Of a DNA stretch of 64,000 bases, positions 15,708-26,200 are shown piece by piece. Each line of letters opens with the position of its first letter. Positions within the stretch are counted from its first letter, which is position 1. A program made the position numbers and the translations under genes. The DNA lies in contig CAVZBZ010000013.1 in the NCBI GenBank assembly GCA_963773665.1, positions 310,001 to 374,000 on the forward strand. Direction: 5' to 3'. The notes below the pieces were generated by a model. The model had not been told where the DNA came from. It ran no database searches and saw only the letters and a program-made list of their open reading frames with translations. Origin of the DNA: DATJLY01 sp963773665. GTDB taxonomy: Bacteria; Pseudomonadota; Alphaproteobacteria; ATCC43930; CGMCC-115725.

Positions 15708-16225
15708 CTTTTGGCCAGCATGTCCTCGAGCGCCTGGCGCAGGATTTTGCGCGCGGGCTCCGAGCCGTCGAGCGGGCGCGACACACGGTGCTTGATCTTC
15801 CACCCGTCCTTGGTGCGCACCAGGTCCCACCGGTTGGCGCCGACGCGGAACGCGCGGAAGCCCTTCGACGTGCCGTGGTTCGGCACGCTCACCGGATCGC
15901 CCTGCGTCTGCGGCACGAGGATCTGGAGATATGACGTGACGACCGCCGTGTCGCCCTTGAGCTGAATGTGCGGCAGGCCCGCGAAATGGCAGATGCCGTT
16001 CTGGATCGCCGCCTGGTGCTCTGGCCGCTTCACCACGGCGCCGATCTCGTCGCGGCCCTTCACCGAATAGCTGCCAAGGTCCATGACGCCGTCATCGACC
16101 CAGCATTCGCGCACCCAGTCGTCCGACCCGGTATCGGCGCCCGGCGGGTGCGATGCCACGAGGTTGTAGATTTCGAGCCAATCCTCCATGGCGCGAAGCC
16201 GATCCTCCACGGTCTTTCCGCTCAT
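15704..16225 (-). CDS. SnoaL/NTF2-like protein
   Basis: 173 residues from ATG 16225. Sequence features such as 'DRLRAMEDWLEIYNLVASH', 'DDGVMDLGSYSVKGRDEIG' and 'GWKIKHRVSRPLDG' match the SnoaL_4 / NTF2-like fold found in polyketide cyclases, steroid isomerases and small subunits of ring-hydroxylating dioxygenases. It overlaps the FAD-monooxygenase start and lies 3 nt after the ABC binding-protein gene, so all three form one minus-strand operon. A role beside the monooxygenase (isomerising or binding its substrate) is inferred. Confidence 0.75.
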   Translation of the reverse strand: MSGKTVEDRLRAMEDWLEIYNLVASHPPGADTGSDDWVRECWVDDGVMDLGSYSVKGRDEIGAVVKRPEHQAAIQNGICHFAGLPHIQLKGDTAVVTSYLQILVPQTQGDPVSVPNHGTSKGFRAFRVGANRWDLVRTKDGWKIKHRVSRPLDGSEPARKILRQALEDMLAKR

Positions 16226-16228
16226 GCT

Positions 16229-17488
16229 TCATTTCCTCGCATCGGTGAAGGGATAGATCAGATCGCCAGCCTTGTATTCCGGCGGGTAGACGACGACCTG
16301 CTTGGAAAAATCCTTGAACTCCTCAACGTCGTGGCCCGTGACGTGCTGGAACTGGCTCACCAGCACGCGCGGCTTCGCCCATTCGCCGTCAGCATCGAAG
16401 GAGATTTCGCCGGCGACGGTCTGGAAGCTGTGGGCGTGGATGTATTGTCCGATCTTGTCCTGATCGAGGCCCTTGGTCGCCTCGACCGCCTGGCCCAGCA
16501 CCTGCAGCGCGCCATAGCTCATTGGCGCGAAATTGTAGCCGAGCGGATCGATTTTTTCCGTGGCGGCACGCTCGGAATATTTCTTGAGCAGATCGGCAAC
16601 GCCGGGGAAGTTGAATTTCGGCCCCGGCACGAACAGGTCGGCCGTGCTGACGACGCCGTTGAGGAGCGGCCCCAGCTGCACCTTGAAGGTGGTCGAGACG
16701 AGCCCGATCATGTTGCCGCCGAACATCTTGGTCTTGAGCCCGACCTCGTCGGCGGCATGCAGCATGCCGATCGTGTCGGGCGGATAGCTCGCATTGTAGA
16801 CGATGTCGGGCTCGGTCGCCTGAATGGCGCGGACGATCGGCGCATAGTCGGTCGTCGAGGGCGGATAGCTCTTGTCGTAGACGATCTTGAGCCCGCGGCG
16901 CTCGGCCTCCGCGCGCGCCGCATCGGCCGAGGTCTGCGAGAACTCGGCGTCGGCGGCAGAGATCGCGACGGTCTGCGGCTTGGGATTCTGCGCCAGCGCC
17001 ACGGTGAAGAATCCCCCGGCAACCGCGGTCCGTGGATCGCCGCCGGTCGCTACCATCGAGAAATATTTCGGATAATGGAAATTGTGGTTGGCGAGCAGCG
17101 CGGTGATGCCGAGCGTCACCATGTTGTGCTGCATCAGCACCGGGATCGCCGGCACCACCATGTTGGTGGCATAAGGCCCGACGCAAAGATCGACCTTGTC
17201 GACCTCGATGAGCTTCGTGAAGATGCCCGGCACCGTCGTCGGATTGCTCTGGTCGTCGTAGTAGATCAGCTCAACCGGACGGCCCAGAAGCCCGCCCTTG
17301 GCGTTGGTGTCGTCCTTCCAGATCTCCATCGCCAGCAGCACCTGCTTGCCGTTGACGGCTACCCCGCCGGTGAGCGACACGCTCAGGCCGATCTTGATCG
17401 GCTGGCCGCTTTGCGCCGATGCGGCGCCGGAGGCGAGGGCAAATGCTGCCACGAGCGACAGCGCCGCCGCGCTTTTCATTGGATTCAT
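16229..17488 (-). CDS. ABC transporter substrate-binding protein, branched-chain (Leu/Ile/Val) type
   Basis: 419 residues from ATG 17488, behind GGGAGGAAAA. The N-terminal signal peptide runs to about residue 24 ('AFALASGAASAQ'). The mature protein begins 'PIKIGLSVSLTGGVAVNGKQ', the standard opening of the type I periplasmic binding fold. It would deliver a solute to a Liv-type permease. No permease genes adjoin it. Instead it heads an operon with the SnoaL-like protein and the FAD monooxygenase, so its ligand may be that enzyme's aromatic substrate. LivMHFG at 45.0-48.4 kb lacks a binding protein and might be its partner. Confidence 0.9.
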   Translation of the reverse strand: MNPMKSAAALSLVAAFALASGAASAQSGQPIKIGLSVSLTGGVAVNGKQVLLAMEIWKDDTNAKGGLLGRPVELIYYDDQSNPTTVPGIFTKLIEVDKVDLCVGPYATNMVVPAIPVLMQHNMVTLGITALLANHNFHYPKYFSMVATGGDPRTAVAGGFFTVALAQNPKPQTVAISAADAEFSQTSADAARAEAERRGLKIVYDKSYPPSTTDYAPIVRAIQATEPDIVYNASYPPDTIGMLHAADEVGLKTKMFGGNMIGLVSTTFKVQLGPLLNGVVSTADLFVPGPKFNFPGVADLLKKYSERAATEKIDPLGYNFAPMSYGALQVLGQAVEATKGLDQDKIGQYIHAHSFQTVAGEISFDADGEWAKPRVLVSQFQHVTGHDVEEFKDFSKQVVVYPPEYKAGDLIYPFTDARK

Positions 17489-17580
17489 GACGTTTTCCTC
17501 CCGCGTCGAGGATATGCCGCGATGCGATGGATGGAAAGCGCCCGCCCCGGCCGGATATGATGGCACGAACGGAGGACGCC

Positions 17581-17853
17581 ATGACCGACTACTGGGTCAG
17601 CAAGCTGTTCTACGACCTGCAGAAGCCGGGCGCCGCGGCGGAGTATCGCGCCGACCGCGCCGCCGTGCTCGCGCGCTATCCGCTGAAGCCCGAGGTGCGA
17701 GCCGCCGTCATGGCGGACGACGTGGCGGCGCTCGCGCGCCTCGTCAATCCCTACCTGCTGCGCTACTACTTCTCTTCGATCGGCACGCCCGACGATGTCT
17801 TCATTCGCCGCCTGCGCGAATCCGCGCCGGGCGCGCAATCCGCGAAAGGTTGA
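17581..17853 (+). CDS. stand-alone LigA-domain protein (extradiol dioxygenase alpha-subunit-like)
   Basis: 90 residues from ATG 17581. The sequence 'KLFYDLQKPGAAAEYRADR' followed by 'LKPEVRAAVMADDVAALARL' and 'NPYLLRYYF' matches the small alpha subunit (LigA) of protocatechuate 4,5-dioxygenase. LigA normally caps the active site of the catalytic beta subunit LigB, and no ligB-like gene is in the window. It diverges from the ABC binding-protein gene (92 nt apart) and precedes the hydantoinase A gene by 48 nt. Confidence 0.75.
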   Translation: MTDYWVSKLFYDLQKPGAAAEYRADRAAVLARYPLKPEVRAAVMADDVAALARLVNPYLLRYYFSSIGTPDDVFIRRLRESAPGAQSAKG

Positions 17854-17901
17854 TCCCCATGCTCCGCAGCGACGCCGATCGCGAAACACAATGAGCGTGC
17901 C

Positions 17902-19935
17902 GTGATCATCGTCGCCGTCGATATCGGCGGAACCTTCACCGATCTCATGGGGTTCGACGAGCGATCGGGGCGCTTCGCCCAGGCGAAGAGCCTTTCGACG
18001 CCATCGGACCTGGTGCAAGGCGTCATCGACTGCCTCCGCAAGAGCGGCCTCGCCGCGGGTGCGATCGACGAGCTGATCCACGGCTCGACCATTGCGATCA
18101 ACACGCTCATCGAGCGCAAGGGCGCCAAGACCGGCCTCATCGTCACGGCCGGCACGCGCGACGTCTATTTCATCGGCCGCGGCAACCGGCCGGAATCGTA
18201 TAACCTGTTCTTTCACCGGCATCAGCCGCTCGTGCTGCGCCGGCACGTGCGCGAGGTGCGCGAGCGCGTCCTCGCCGGGGGAGCGGTGCACGAGCGCCTC
18301 GATCCTGCCGGCGTCGAGGAGGCGTGCCGCGCGCTGGCATCCGAAGGGGTGGACGCTGTGGCGGTCTGTTTCCTTCACTCCTACGCCAATCCCGAGCACG
18401 AGCGCCAGGCGGGGGCCGTCGTCGCCCGCGTGCTGCCGCGCGCCTATGTCTCGCTGTCGCACGAAATCTTGCGCGAGTATCGCGAGTTCGAGCGCACCTC
18501 GACCACCGTGGTGAACGCCTATATCGGCCCCAAGGTCGGCGGCTACGTGCAGAGCCTCGAATCGAGCCTCGGCGCAATCGGATTTCGCGGCGATCTTTCG
18601 ATCATGCGCTCGAACGGCGGCGTCATGACGCCCGAGAGCGCGACGCTGCGCCCGGTGGCGATGATGGAATCGGGCCCGGTCGGTGGCATTATCGCCTCGG
18701 CGCGGGTCGGCCACGCGCTCGGCTACGACGACGTGATCTCGTTCGACATGGGCGGCACGACGGCGAAGGCGAGCCTCGTGCGCGGCGGCGCGCCCACCAT
18801 GGCGGCGGGGTATCACGTCGGCGGCTATGCCAGCGGCCATCCGGTGATGGTGCCCGTGATCGATGTGGTCGAGGTCGGCGCGGGCGGCGGCAGCATCGCC
18901 TGGATCGACGAGGTCGGCGCGCTGAAAGTGGGGCCGCAGAGCGCCGGCGCCGATCCGGGCCCGATCTGCTACGGCAACGGCGGCACCGAGCCGACCATCA
19001 CCGACGCCAACGTCGTCCTCGGCCGGCTCAATCCCGAGGATTTTCTCGGCGGCGAGATGCGGCTCGACGGCGCGGGGGCGCTGCGCGGCATCCGCGACAG
19101 GATCGCAGCACCCCTGCGCCTCGATCCGATCGCGGCGGCGCAGGCGGTCATCGACATCGCCGTCAACAAGATGTCGCTCGCCGTGCGCGAGGTCTCGGTC
19201 GAGAAGGGCTATGACCCGCGCGAATTCGCGCTCGTCGCCTCGGGCGGGGCGGGGCCGCTCCATGTCATGGCGATCGCGCGCGAGCTGCACGTGCCGACCG
19301 TGATCGTGCCGCTCTTCCCGTCGCATTTTTCGGCGCTCGGCATGCTGCTCGCCGACGAGCGTCACGATCTGATCCGCACGCACTATGCCGATCTCGCGCG
19401 GCTCGATTTCGCGGAGCTCGCGAACGTCCACGACGAGATGGCGAAGGAGGCCGAGGCGCAGCTTCGCCAGAAGCGCGGCGCGCTGTTCGAGGTGCATCTC
19501 GACCTGCGCTATGTCGGCCAGGAATTCACGCTCTCGGTGCCGGTGCCGATCGACCGGATCAGGCGCGGCGACCGCGAGGCGATCCGCGCCGAATTCGACG
19601 CGCTCTATGAACAGCGCTATGCGCACCACTCCCCCGGCGAGCCGGTCGAGCTCGTGAACGTCCGGCTCGCAGCGATCGGCAAGCGGCCGCGTCTCTCCTT
19701 TCCCGAGCTTGAAGCGGGCACGCTCCCGGCGCCACAGACACGGCGTCTGGTCTATCTCGGCGGGCCCGCGCCGTCGCAGTGCCCGGTTTATCCGCGCGCC
19801 TCGCTTCCCGCCGGGGCGCGCATCGAGGGCCCCGCCATCGTCCAGGAGCACGGCACGACGACCGTGCTCTTCGCCGGCGACCGGCTTCAAGTGGCGCCGT
19901 CGGGAGAACTCATCGTCGCGGTCGGAGGCGAATGA
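17902..19935 (+). CDS. hydantoinase/oxoprolinase family protein, HyuA-like subunit
   Basis: 677 residues from GTG 17902. The N-terminus 'VAVDIGGTFTDLMGFD' and the later 'ISFDMGGTTAKASL' are the paired actin/ASKHA-fold phosphate loops of HyuA-type subunits. 'EYREFERTSTTVVNAYIGP' and 'LVASGGAGPLHVMAIARELH' are family signatures. It acts with a HyuB-type partner in ATP-dependent opening of lactam or hydantoin rings, or acetone-carboxylase-like chemistry. The HyuB gene starts inside its stop (ATGA), showing translational coupling. The ligand is unknown. Confidence 0.9.
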   Translation: MIIVAVDIGGTFTDLMGFDERSGRFAQAKSLSTPSDLVQGVIDCLRKSGLAAGAIDELIHGSTIAINTLIERKGAKTGLIVTAGTRDVYFIGRGNRPESYNLFFHRHQPLVLRRHVREVRERVLAGGAVHERLDPAGVEEACRALASEGVDAVAVCFLHSYANPEHERQAGAVVARVLPRAYVSLSHEILREYREFERTSTTVVNAYIGPKVGGYVQSLESSLGAIGFRGDLSIMRSNGGVMTPESATLRPVAMMESGPVGGIIASARVGHALGYDDVISFDMGGTTAKASLVRGGAPTMAAGYHVGGYASGHPVMVPVIDVVEVGAGGGSIAWIDEVGALKVGPQSAGADPGPICYGNGGTEPTITDANVVLGRLNPEDFLGGEMRLDGAGALRGIRDRIAAPLRLDPIAAAQAVIDIAVNKMSLAVREVSVEKGYDPREFALVASGGAGPLHVMAIARELHVPTVIVPLFPSHFSALGMLLADERHDLIRTHYADLARLDFAELANVHDEMAKEAEAQLRQKRGALFEVHLDLRYVGQEFTLSVPVPIDRIRRGDREAIRAEFDALYEQRYAHHSPGEPVELVNVRLAAIGKRPRLSFPELEAGTLPAPQTRRLVYLGGPAPSQCPVYPRASLPAGARIEGPAIVQEHGTTTVLFAGDRLQVAPSGELIVAVGGE

Positions 19936-21689
19936 TGGAAGATCGCTTGGATACCGTGACGCTCGAAGTGATCCGCAACGCGCTTCCTGCGATCGCCAAC
20001 GAGATGGCGGCCGATCTGCAGCGCACCTCCTACAACATGATGATCTACGAGGTGCGCGATTTCTGCACCGCGCTCGTGGCCCCTGACGGCGCGCTGGTGT
20101 CGCAGAATGTGGGCGGCGTGTCGCACTTCGTGGCCGATCTCGGCGTCATCATTACCGATGGCATGCAGCGCTACGGCAAGGACGGGTTCAAGCCGGGCGA
20201 CGTCATCATCACCAACCACCAGGCGGTGGCCGGCCAGCACCTCAACAACATCGTGATCTACACGCCCTATTTCTTCGACGGCGAGCTCATGATGTTCGCG
20301 ATCGTGCGCGCGCACTGGATCGACGTCGGCGGCTGGAGCACCGGCTTCGGCGCGGGCCCGCACGTGCCCGACCCGTGGCTCGAAGGGCTACAGCTCAATC
20401 AGCTCAAGATCTACGAGGCGGGCCAGCTCGACGATACGCTCTACCGCGTCATCAGCGACAACATCCGCTTTCCCGAATCGTCGCTTGGCGACATGAACTC
20501 GCAGATGGCGGCATGCCGGCTCGCGGCGCGGCGGCTCGACGAGCTGTTCCGGAAATACGGCCGCGACACGCTGGTCGACGCAATCCAGCGCATCTTCGAC
20601 GAAACCGAGCGCAAGTGCCGCCACGTCGTCGCGCAGATCCCGGACGGCGTCTATGAGGCGGAATCGTGGCTCGACGATGACGGCGTGCTGCGCGACGAGA
20701 AGGTGCCGCTCCATGCCAAGGTCACGGTCGAGGCCGGCCACATGACCATCGACCTGTCGCGCTGCTCGGGCGAGCGCAAGGCGGGGATCAATTCGAGGAC
20801 ATATGCCGGGGCGCGCGTCGCCTACAAGGCGCTCACCGGGCCGCTCGATCCGGTGAACGAGGGCTCCTTCCGCGCGCTCGACGTGGTCATTCCCGAAGGC
20901 AACATCATGATGGCGCGCTATCCGGCGCCGATGTCGGGATGGAGCCTGATCGTGCCGATGGTGGTCGACACCATCGTCCACGCGCTGGCCGACGCGATGC
21001 CGGACCGCGTGCCGGCCGCGCATCACGGGCTCTTGGGCGGTGCGGTCGTCTTCTTCGGCGTCGATCCCAAGACCGGGCGGCGCTTCGTGGTGCAGAGCAT
21101 CGAGGGCGGCGGCTGGGGCGGCCGGCCGAGCGAGGACGGCGAATCGGGCGCGGTCTCGGTGTGCCAGGGCGATGTGCGCAACGGCTCGATCGAGGGCATC
21201 GAGTTGAAATGCCCGGTGCTGGTGCGCTCGCGCGCGTTCCGCGCCGATTCCGGCGGGGCCGGGCTCCATCGCGGCGGCATGGGGCTCGACGTTGCGTTCG
21301 AGAATTTCGTCGAGGGGCGCTGGAATTTCGAGGGCACGCGGCGCGATGGGTGTCCGCCCTGGGGCATCAGGGGCGGCAAGGCGGGCAGCACCGGCGGTTA
21401 TCTGCTGCGTCTGCCGCAGGAGAACGAATTCCGCTCGGTCGAAGGCGCGCACCGCCCGGTGCCGGCGCATGCCGAGGTGATCGTGCGCACCGGCGGCGGC
21501 GGCGGCTGGGGCGATCCCCTGGCGCGCGATCCCGAGCGCGTGCGCGCCGACGTGCTCGAGGAGCTGGTTTCGTCCGAGGCGGCGCGGCGCGACTACGGCG
21601 TCGTGCTGACGAAGGATTTGGCGCTCGATGCGGCGGCAACCGAGGCGTTGCGAGCAAGCCTCAGGAACGGTGCCGGAGCGAGGCGCTAA
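19932..21689 (+). CDS. hydantoinase B/oxoprolinase family protein, HyuB-like subunit
   Basis: 585 residues; ATG 19932 overlaps the HyuA stop by 4 nt, and a second ATG follows directly at 19935. Motifs 'IRNALPAIANEMAADLQRTS', 'PGDVIITNHQAVAGQHLNN' and 'IPEGNIMMARYPAPMSGWS' are typical of the HyuB subunit, which carries the metal-dependent amidohydrolytic step. The C-terminal 'GGGGGWGDPLARDPERV' is the usual family ending. It works as a complex with the preceding subunit. Length is normal. Confidence 0.9.
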   Translation: MMEDRLDTVTLEVIRNALPAIANEMAADLQRTSYNMMIYEVRDFCTALVAPDGALVSQNVGGVSHFVADLGVIITDGMQRYGKDGFKPGDVIITNHQAVAGQHLNNIVIYTPYFFDGELMMFAIVRAHWIDVGGWSTGFGAGPHVPDPWLEGLQLNQLKIYEAGQLDDTLYRVISDNIRFPESSLGDMNSQMAACRLAARRLDELFRKYGRDTLVDAIQRIFDETERKCRHVVAQIPDGVYEAESWLDDDGVLRDEKVPLHAKVTVEAGHMTIDLSRCSGERKAGINSRTYAGARVAYKALTGPLDPVNEGSFRALDVVIPEGNIMMARYPAPMSGWSLIVPMVVDTIVHALADAMPDRVPAAHHGLLGGAVVFFGVDPKTGRRFVVQSIEGGGWGGRPSEDGESGAVSVCQGDVRNGSIEGIELKCPVLVRSRAFRADSGGAGLHRGGMGLDVAFENFVEGRWNFEGTRRDGCPPWGIRGGKAGSTGGYLLRLPQENEFRSVEGAHRPVPAHAEVIVRTGGGGGWGDPLARDPERVRADVLEELVSSEAARRDYGVVLTKDLALDAAATEALRASLRNGAGARR

Positions 21690-21714
21690 GGGATGCGCGA
21701 TTCCGCTTTAGCCG

Positions 21715-21945
21715 CTATGACTGGCGGCGCGCGGTGAAACGCTCGCCGATCCACCCGAACCCGCCCACGACGATGCCGATGGCAATGATCACGATGCCGA
21801 TGAAGCGCAGGTCCGGCCGTCCTAGGAGCGACGCGAGGACGCGCAGCACGAAACCGGACGTAACGATCGCCGCGGCACCGACCCAGAGGCAGTTCACGAG
21901 AAGCCGCTCCTTGCCGCCGTCGCCGCCTATATCGCTCTGGGCCAT
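21715..21945 (-). CDS. small two-helix membrane protein, unknown
   Basis: 76 residues from ATG 21945; a GTG eight codons upstream (21969) is the alternative. After a polar N-terminus there are two hydrophobic segments, about residues 20-40 ('CLWVGAAAIVTSGFVLRVLA') and 46-66 ('FIGIVIIAIGIVVGGFGWIG'), then a basic tail. It is an inner-membrane protein of unknown function. It is convergent with the HyuB gene (25 nt between stops) and diverges from the efflux-adaptor gene. Confidence 0.6.
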   Translation of the reverse strand: MAQSDIGGDGGKERLLVNCLWVGAAAIVTSGFVLRVLASLLGRPDLRFIGIVIIAIGIVVGGFGWIGERFTARRQS

Positions 21946-22083
21946 CGCGATCCCGCCGGTCCCATCCACCGAGATTCTAGCTCACCCTCGGTCGCTCCGA
22001 CAGGCCGATGCGATAAAATTTCACGCGATTATCGTTGCACGGAGTGAACAGTTCCGCCAATCGCGCGTCGGAATGTCCCAAGA

Positions 22084-23253
22084 ATGACACGAACCTTTGG
22101 CGCCTTGGCGCTGCTCTTCGTCCTTGGCGCGGCGCTGCCGGCGCCGGCGCAGCAGCCGGGTCCGGGCCGCCCGCCCGCGGTCGGCGTCGCCCCGGTCACG
22201 GTCCAGTCGGTCCGACCGTCGCTTGAATTCGTAGGCCGCATCCAATCGACCGAGCGCGTGAACCTCGTCGCGCGCGTCACCGCCTTCATCGAAGAGCGCA
22301 CCTTCAGCGAAGGCGCCGAGGTGAAAAAGGGCGACCTGCTCTACCGTCTCGAACAGGGGCCGTTCCAGTCCGACGTGGCGGCGAAGCAGGCCGCGATCGA
22401 CCAGTTCAAGGCCCAGCTCGTTAACGCCGCGGTGACGCTGAAGCGCGCCCAGGCGCTCCTCAGCACGCCGGCCGGCCAGCAATCGAACGTCGACGCGGCG
22501 CTCGCCAATCAGCTATCGCTGCAGGCGCAGCTCGAGGGCGCCCAGGCGCAGCTCCGGCAATCGCAGATCAACCTGGCATATACCGAGATCCGCGCGCCGA
22601 TCGACGGCAAGATCGGCCGCACGTCGCTCACGGTCGGCAACGTCGTCACGCCCACCTCGGGCGTTCTTGCCACGATCGTGAGCCAGGATCCGCTGTATGC
22701 GGTCTTTCCGGTCCCGGTCCGCACCGTGCTCGATCTACGCCAGCGTTATGCGGCGAGCGGCGGGATCGGCACGGCCGTCGTGAAAATTCGCCTGCCGAAC
22801 GGCCAAGTCTATGGCCAGACCGGCAAGCTCGACTTCATCGACAATACCGTGAGCGCCACGACCGATACGATGACGCTGCGCGGCGTCATGCCGAATCCGC
22901 CGCTCACGGGCGAAGCAAGCGGTGGCGGATCGCTGCGCGAGCTCGTCGACGGCGAGCTGGTCACCGTCGTGCTCGAGGAGGCAGCGCCGGTCCAGGCGCT
23001 CGTCATTCCGCGCGCCGCCGTGCTCGCCGATCAGAGGGGCGATTACGTCTATGTCGTCACGGCCGAGAATCGCGCCGAGCAGCGCCGCATCAGGCTTGGG
23101 CAATCGACGCCTACGACCGCGGTCGTCGCCGACGGGCTTGCGGCCGGCGAGCAGGTGATCGTCGAGGGGTTGCAGCGCGTCCGGCCCGGGCAGCCGGTCT
23201 CGCCCGCGCCGGCGACGCCGACCGCGCCCGCATCCGGGTCGTCGCAGCCGTGA
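22084..23253 (+). CDS. RND efflux periplasmic adaptor (membrane-fusion protein)
   Basis: 389 residues from ATG 22084. The signal sequence ends near residue 22 ('GAALPAPAQQ'). Then come the barrel-sandwich ('SLEFVGRIQSTERVNLVARV'), the alpha-hairpin with Gln/Ala-rich coiled coil ('AAIDQFKAQLVNAAVTLKRA') and 'NLAYTEIRAPIDGKIGR', the diagnostic HlyD/AcrA motif. It bridges the inner-membrane pump encoded 13 nt downstream to an outer-membrane channel that is not encoded here. The Pro/Ala-rich C-terminal tail is disordered. Confidence 0.92.
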   Translation: MTRTFGALALLFVLGAALPAPAQQPGPGRPPAVGVAPVTVQSVRPSLEFVGRIQSTERVNLVARVTAFIEERTFSEGAEVKKGDLLYRLEQGPFQSDVAAKQAAIDQFKAQLVNAAVTLKRAQALLSTPAGQQSNVDAALANQLSLQAQLEGAQAQLRQSQINLAYTEIRAPIDGKIGRTSLTVGNVVTPTSGVLATIVSQDPLYAVFPVPVRTVLDLRQRYAASGGIGTAVVKIRLPNGQVYGQTGKLDFIDNTVSATTDTMTLRGVMPNPPLTGEASGGGSLRELVDGELVTVVLEEAAPVQALVIPRAAVLADQRGDYVYVVTAENRAEQRRIRLGQSTPTTAVVADGLAAGEQVIVEGLQRVRPGQPVSPAPATPTAPASGSSQP

Positions 23254-23266
23254 GACGCGCTGGGCG

Positions 23267-26200
23267 ATGATTTCCCGCATCTTCATTGCGCGGCCGCGGC
23301 TTGCGATCGTGATCGCCATCGTCATCACGATCGCCGGCCTCATTGCCTTGATGCGCATTCCCGTCGCGCAGTTTCCCGATATCGTCCCGCCGCGCGTCAC
23401 CGTTGCGGCGACCTATCCCGGCGCGTCCGCCTCTGTCGTCGAGGAAAGCGTGGCGCAGCCGCTCGAGGCGCAGATCGTCGGCGTCGACAAGATGATCTAC
23501 ATGAAGTTGACGAGCGGCAACGACGGCAGCTACAACCTCACGGTGAGCTTCGCGCTCGGCAGCGATCCCGATGTCGATGCCGTGGGCGTCAACAACCGCG
23601 TGCAAACCGCGCTGGCGCAGCTCCCCTCGCAAGTGCAGCAGCAAGGGCTGACGGTGGCGAAGCGCTCGGCCGCGGTGCTGCAATTCTTCGTGCTCTACAG
23701 CGAGAACCCGCAGACGCTGAGCCCGATCTTCATCACCAGCTACGCGACCATCAACGTGCTCGACGAGCTGTCGCGTGTACCGGGCATCGGCCAGGTGCTG
23801 CTGTTCGGACGGCTCAACTACTCGATGCGCATTTGGTTCGACACCGACCGCCTGACGAGCCTCAATCTCGCCCCGTCCGACATCATCAATGCGATCCAGG
23901 CGCAGAACGTGCAGGCGGCGGTCGGCCGCATCGGCGCGCGGCCCATCGGCAACGACCAGCAGTTCCAGATGAACGTCCAGACGCAAGGGCGCCTCACCAC
24001 GCCCGAGCAGTTCGCCAAGATCGTGCTGCGCGCCAATCCGGACGGCTCGCTGTTGCGCGTCGGCGACGTGGCGCGCGTCGAGATGGGGGCGCAGAACGAG
24101 GATAACGAGACCCGTATCAACGGTGCGCCCGGCGTCGGCGTCGCGATCTATCTGTCGCCGGGCGCCAACGCGGTCGAAACCTCGAAGCTCGCGACCGCGG
24201 CGCTGGCGAAGCTCGAGGCCCGCTTCCCGCCGGGCATGAAGGGAATTATCGTCTACGATTCGACGTCGTTCGTGAACGACACGATCAGCGAGGTGATGAA
24301 GACGCTTGGCCAGGCGTTCGTGCTCGTCGTCATCGTCGTGTTCATATTCCTCGGCAACCTGCGCGCGACAGTCATTCCCGCGGTCGCCGTTCCGGTCAGC
24401 CTCATCGGCACCTTCGCGATCCTGCTTGCGCTCGGATACTCGGCGAACACCGTGTCGCTGCTCGCCATGGTCCTGGCGATCGGCATCGTGGTCGACGACG
24501 CGATCGTCGTCGTGGAGAACGTCGAGCGCGTCCTCGAAGAGGAGCCCCATCTCAGTCCGCCCGAGGCGACGCTCAAGGCGATGCGGCAGATCACCGGCCC
24601 GATCATCGCCATCAGCCTCGTGCTTCTTTCGGTGTTCGTGCCGGTCGCGTTCATCCCCGGCATTTCCGGCGAGCTCTTCCGCCAGTTCGCGGTGACGATC
24701 AGCGTCGCCATGCTGATCTCCGCCGTGAACGCGCTGACGCTGTCGCCGGCGCTGTGCGCCATCGTGCTGCGCGCGGGACAGAAGCCGCGCGGCCTCATGG
24801 CGCTCGCGCTCAAGGGCATCGGCCAGGTGCGCGACGGCTATGCCTGGGTCGTGCTGCGGCTTGTCCGTGTCGCGGCGCTGTCGCTCGTGCTTGTCCTGGT
24901 CATCGGCGCAGGCATCTTTGCCCTGGCGCGCGCGACGCCGACGAGTTTCCTGCCCGAGGAAGACCAGGGCGCGTTCTTCGTCATGCTGCAGCTTCCCGAC
25001 GGGGCCTCGGTCTCGCGCACCTCGGAAGCGGCGCGGCAGGTGGAACACATGCTGGCGCAGATGAAGCAGGTCGACGGCGTCTTCTCGGTGATCGGCTTTT
25101 CGATCCTCGACAGTGCGAGCGAGGGCAACGCTGCCTTCGTCGTAGCGAAGTTGAAGCCGTTCGCCGACCGCACGTCCGCCGCCGATTCGGCGCAGGCGCT
25201 CATCGGCCGCGTGTTCTTCCAGGCCGCGCAGATCCGCTCCGCCAACGTGATCGCCTTCAACCTGCCACCGATCATCGGGCTTTCGACGAGCGGCGGCTTC
25301 GAATACCAGCTCGAGGCGCTCGAGGGCCAGGACCCGGCGAGCATGGGCAGCGTCATGCAGGGCGTCGTCGCTGCGGCCAACCAGGACCCGCGTCTCTCGC
25401 GCGTGTTCTCGACCTTTACGGCGACCAACCCGTCGGTCTATCTCGACATCGATCGCGACAAGGCGCAGGCGCTGGGCCTCAACATGAACGACGTGTTTAC
25501 CTCGCTCCAGTTGACGCTCGGCGGGTTCTTCGTCAACAATTTCAACCTCTATGGCCGCACCTGGCAGGTCAATATCGAGGGCGAGGCCTACGACCGCCGC
25601 GATTTCTCCAACATCCTGCAGATCAACGTGCGCAACCGGAACAACGAGATGGTTCCGATGCGCGCCATCGCCGATCTCCGGATCGTCACCGGCCCGCAGG
25701 TGATCACGCGCTACAACAATTACCGCTCGATCACGATCAACGGCGGCCCGTCTTCGACGGCGTCTACGGGCGATGCGCTCCAGGCGATGGAGGAGATCTC
25801 GGCGCGCACGCTTCCGCCCGGCTACTCGTACGAATGGACCGGCACGGCCTATCAAGAGCGTGCGGCCGCCGGCCAGACCGGCCCGCTGCTGGCGATGGCT
25901 GTGGTGTTCGCATTCCTGTTCCTGGTCGGGCTCTATGAAAGCTGGTCCATTCCGTTGCCGGTGTTGCTTTCGGTCGTGGTCGGAGTCTTGGGCGCGTTCC
26001 TTGGCGTCATCGTCGCCGGACTGACGCTCGATCTTTACGCTCAGATCGGCCTCGTCGTGCTGATCGCGCTCGCCGCCAAGAACGGCATCCTGATCGTCGA
26101 ATTCGCCAAGGAGGAGCGCGAGCGCGGCGTCGCCATCCCTGAGGCCGCCACGCGCGGCGCGCGCACGCGGTTCCGCGCCGTGATGATGACCTCGTTCGCC

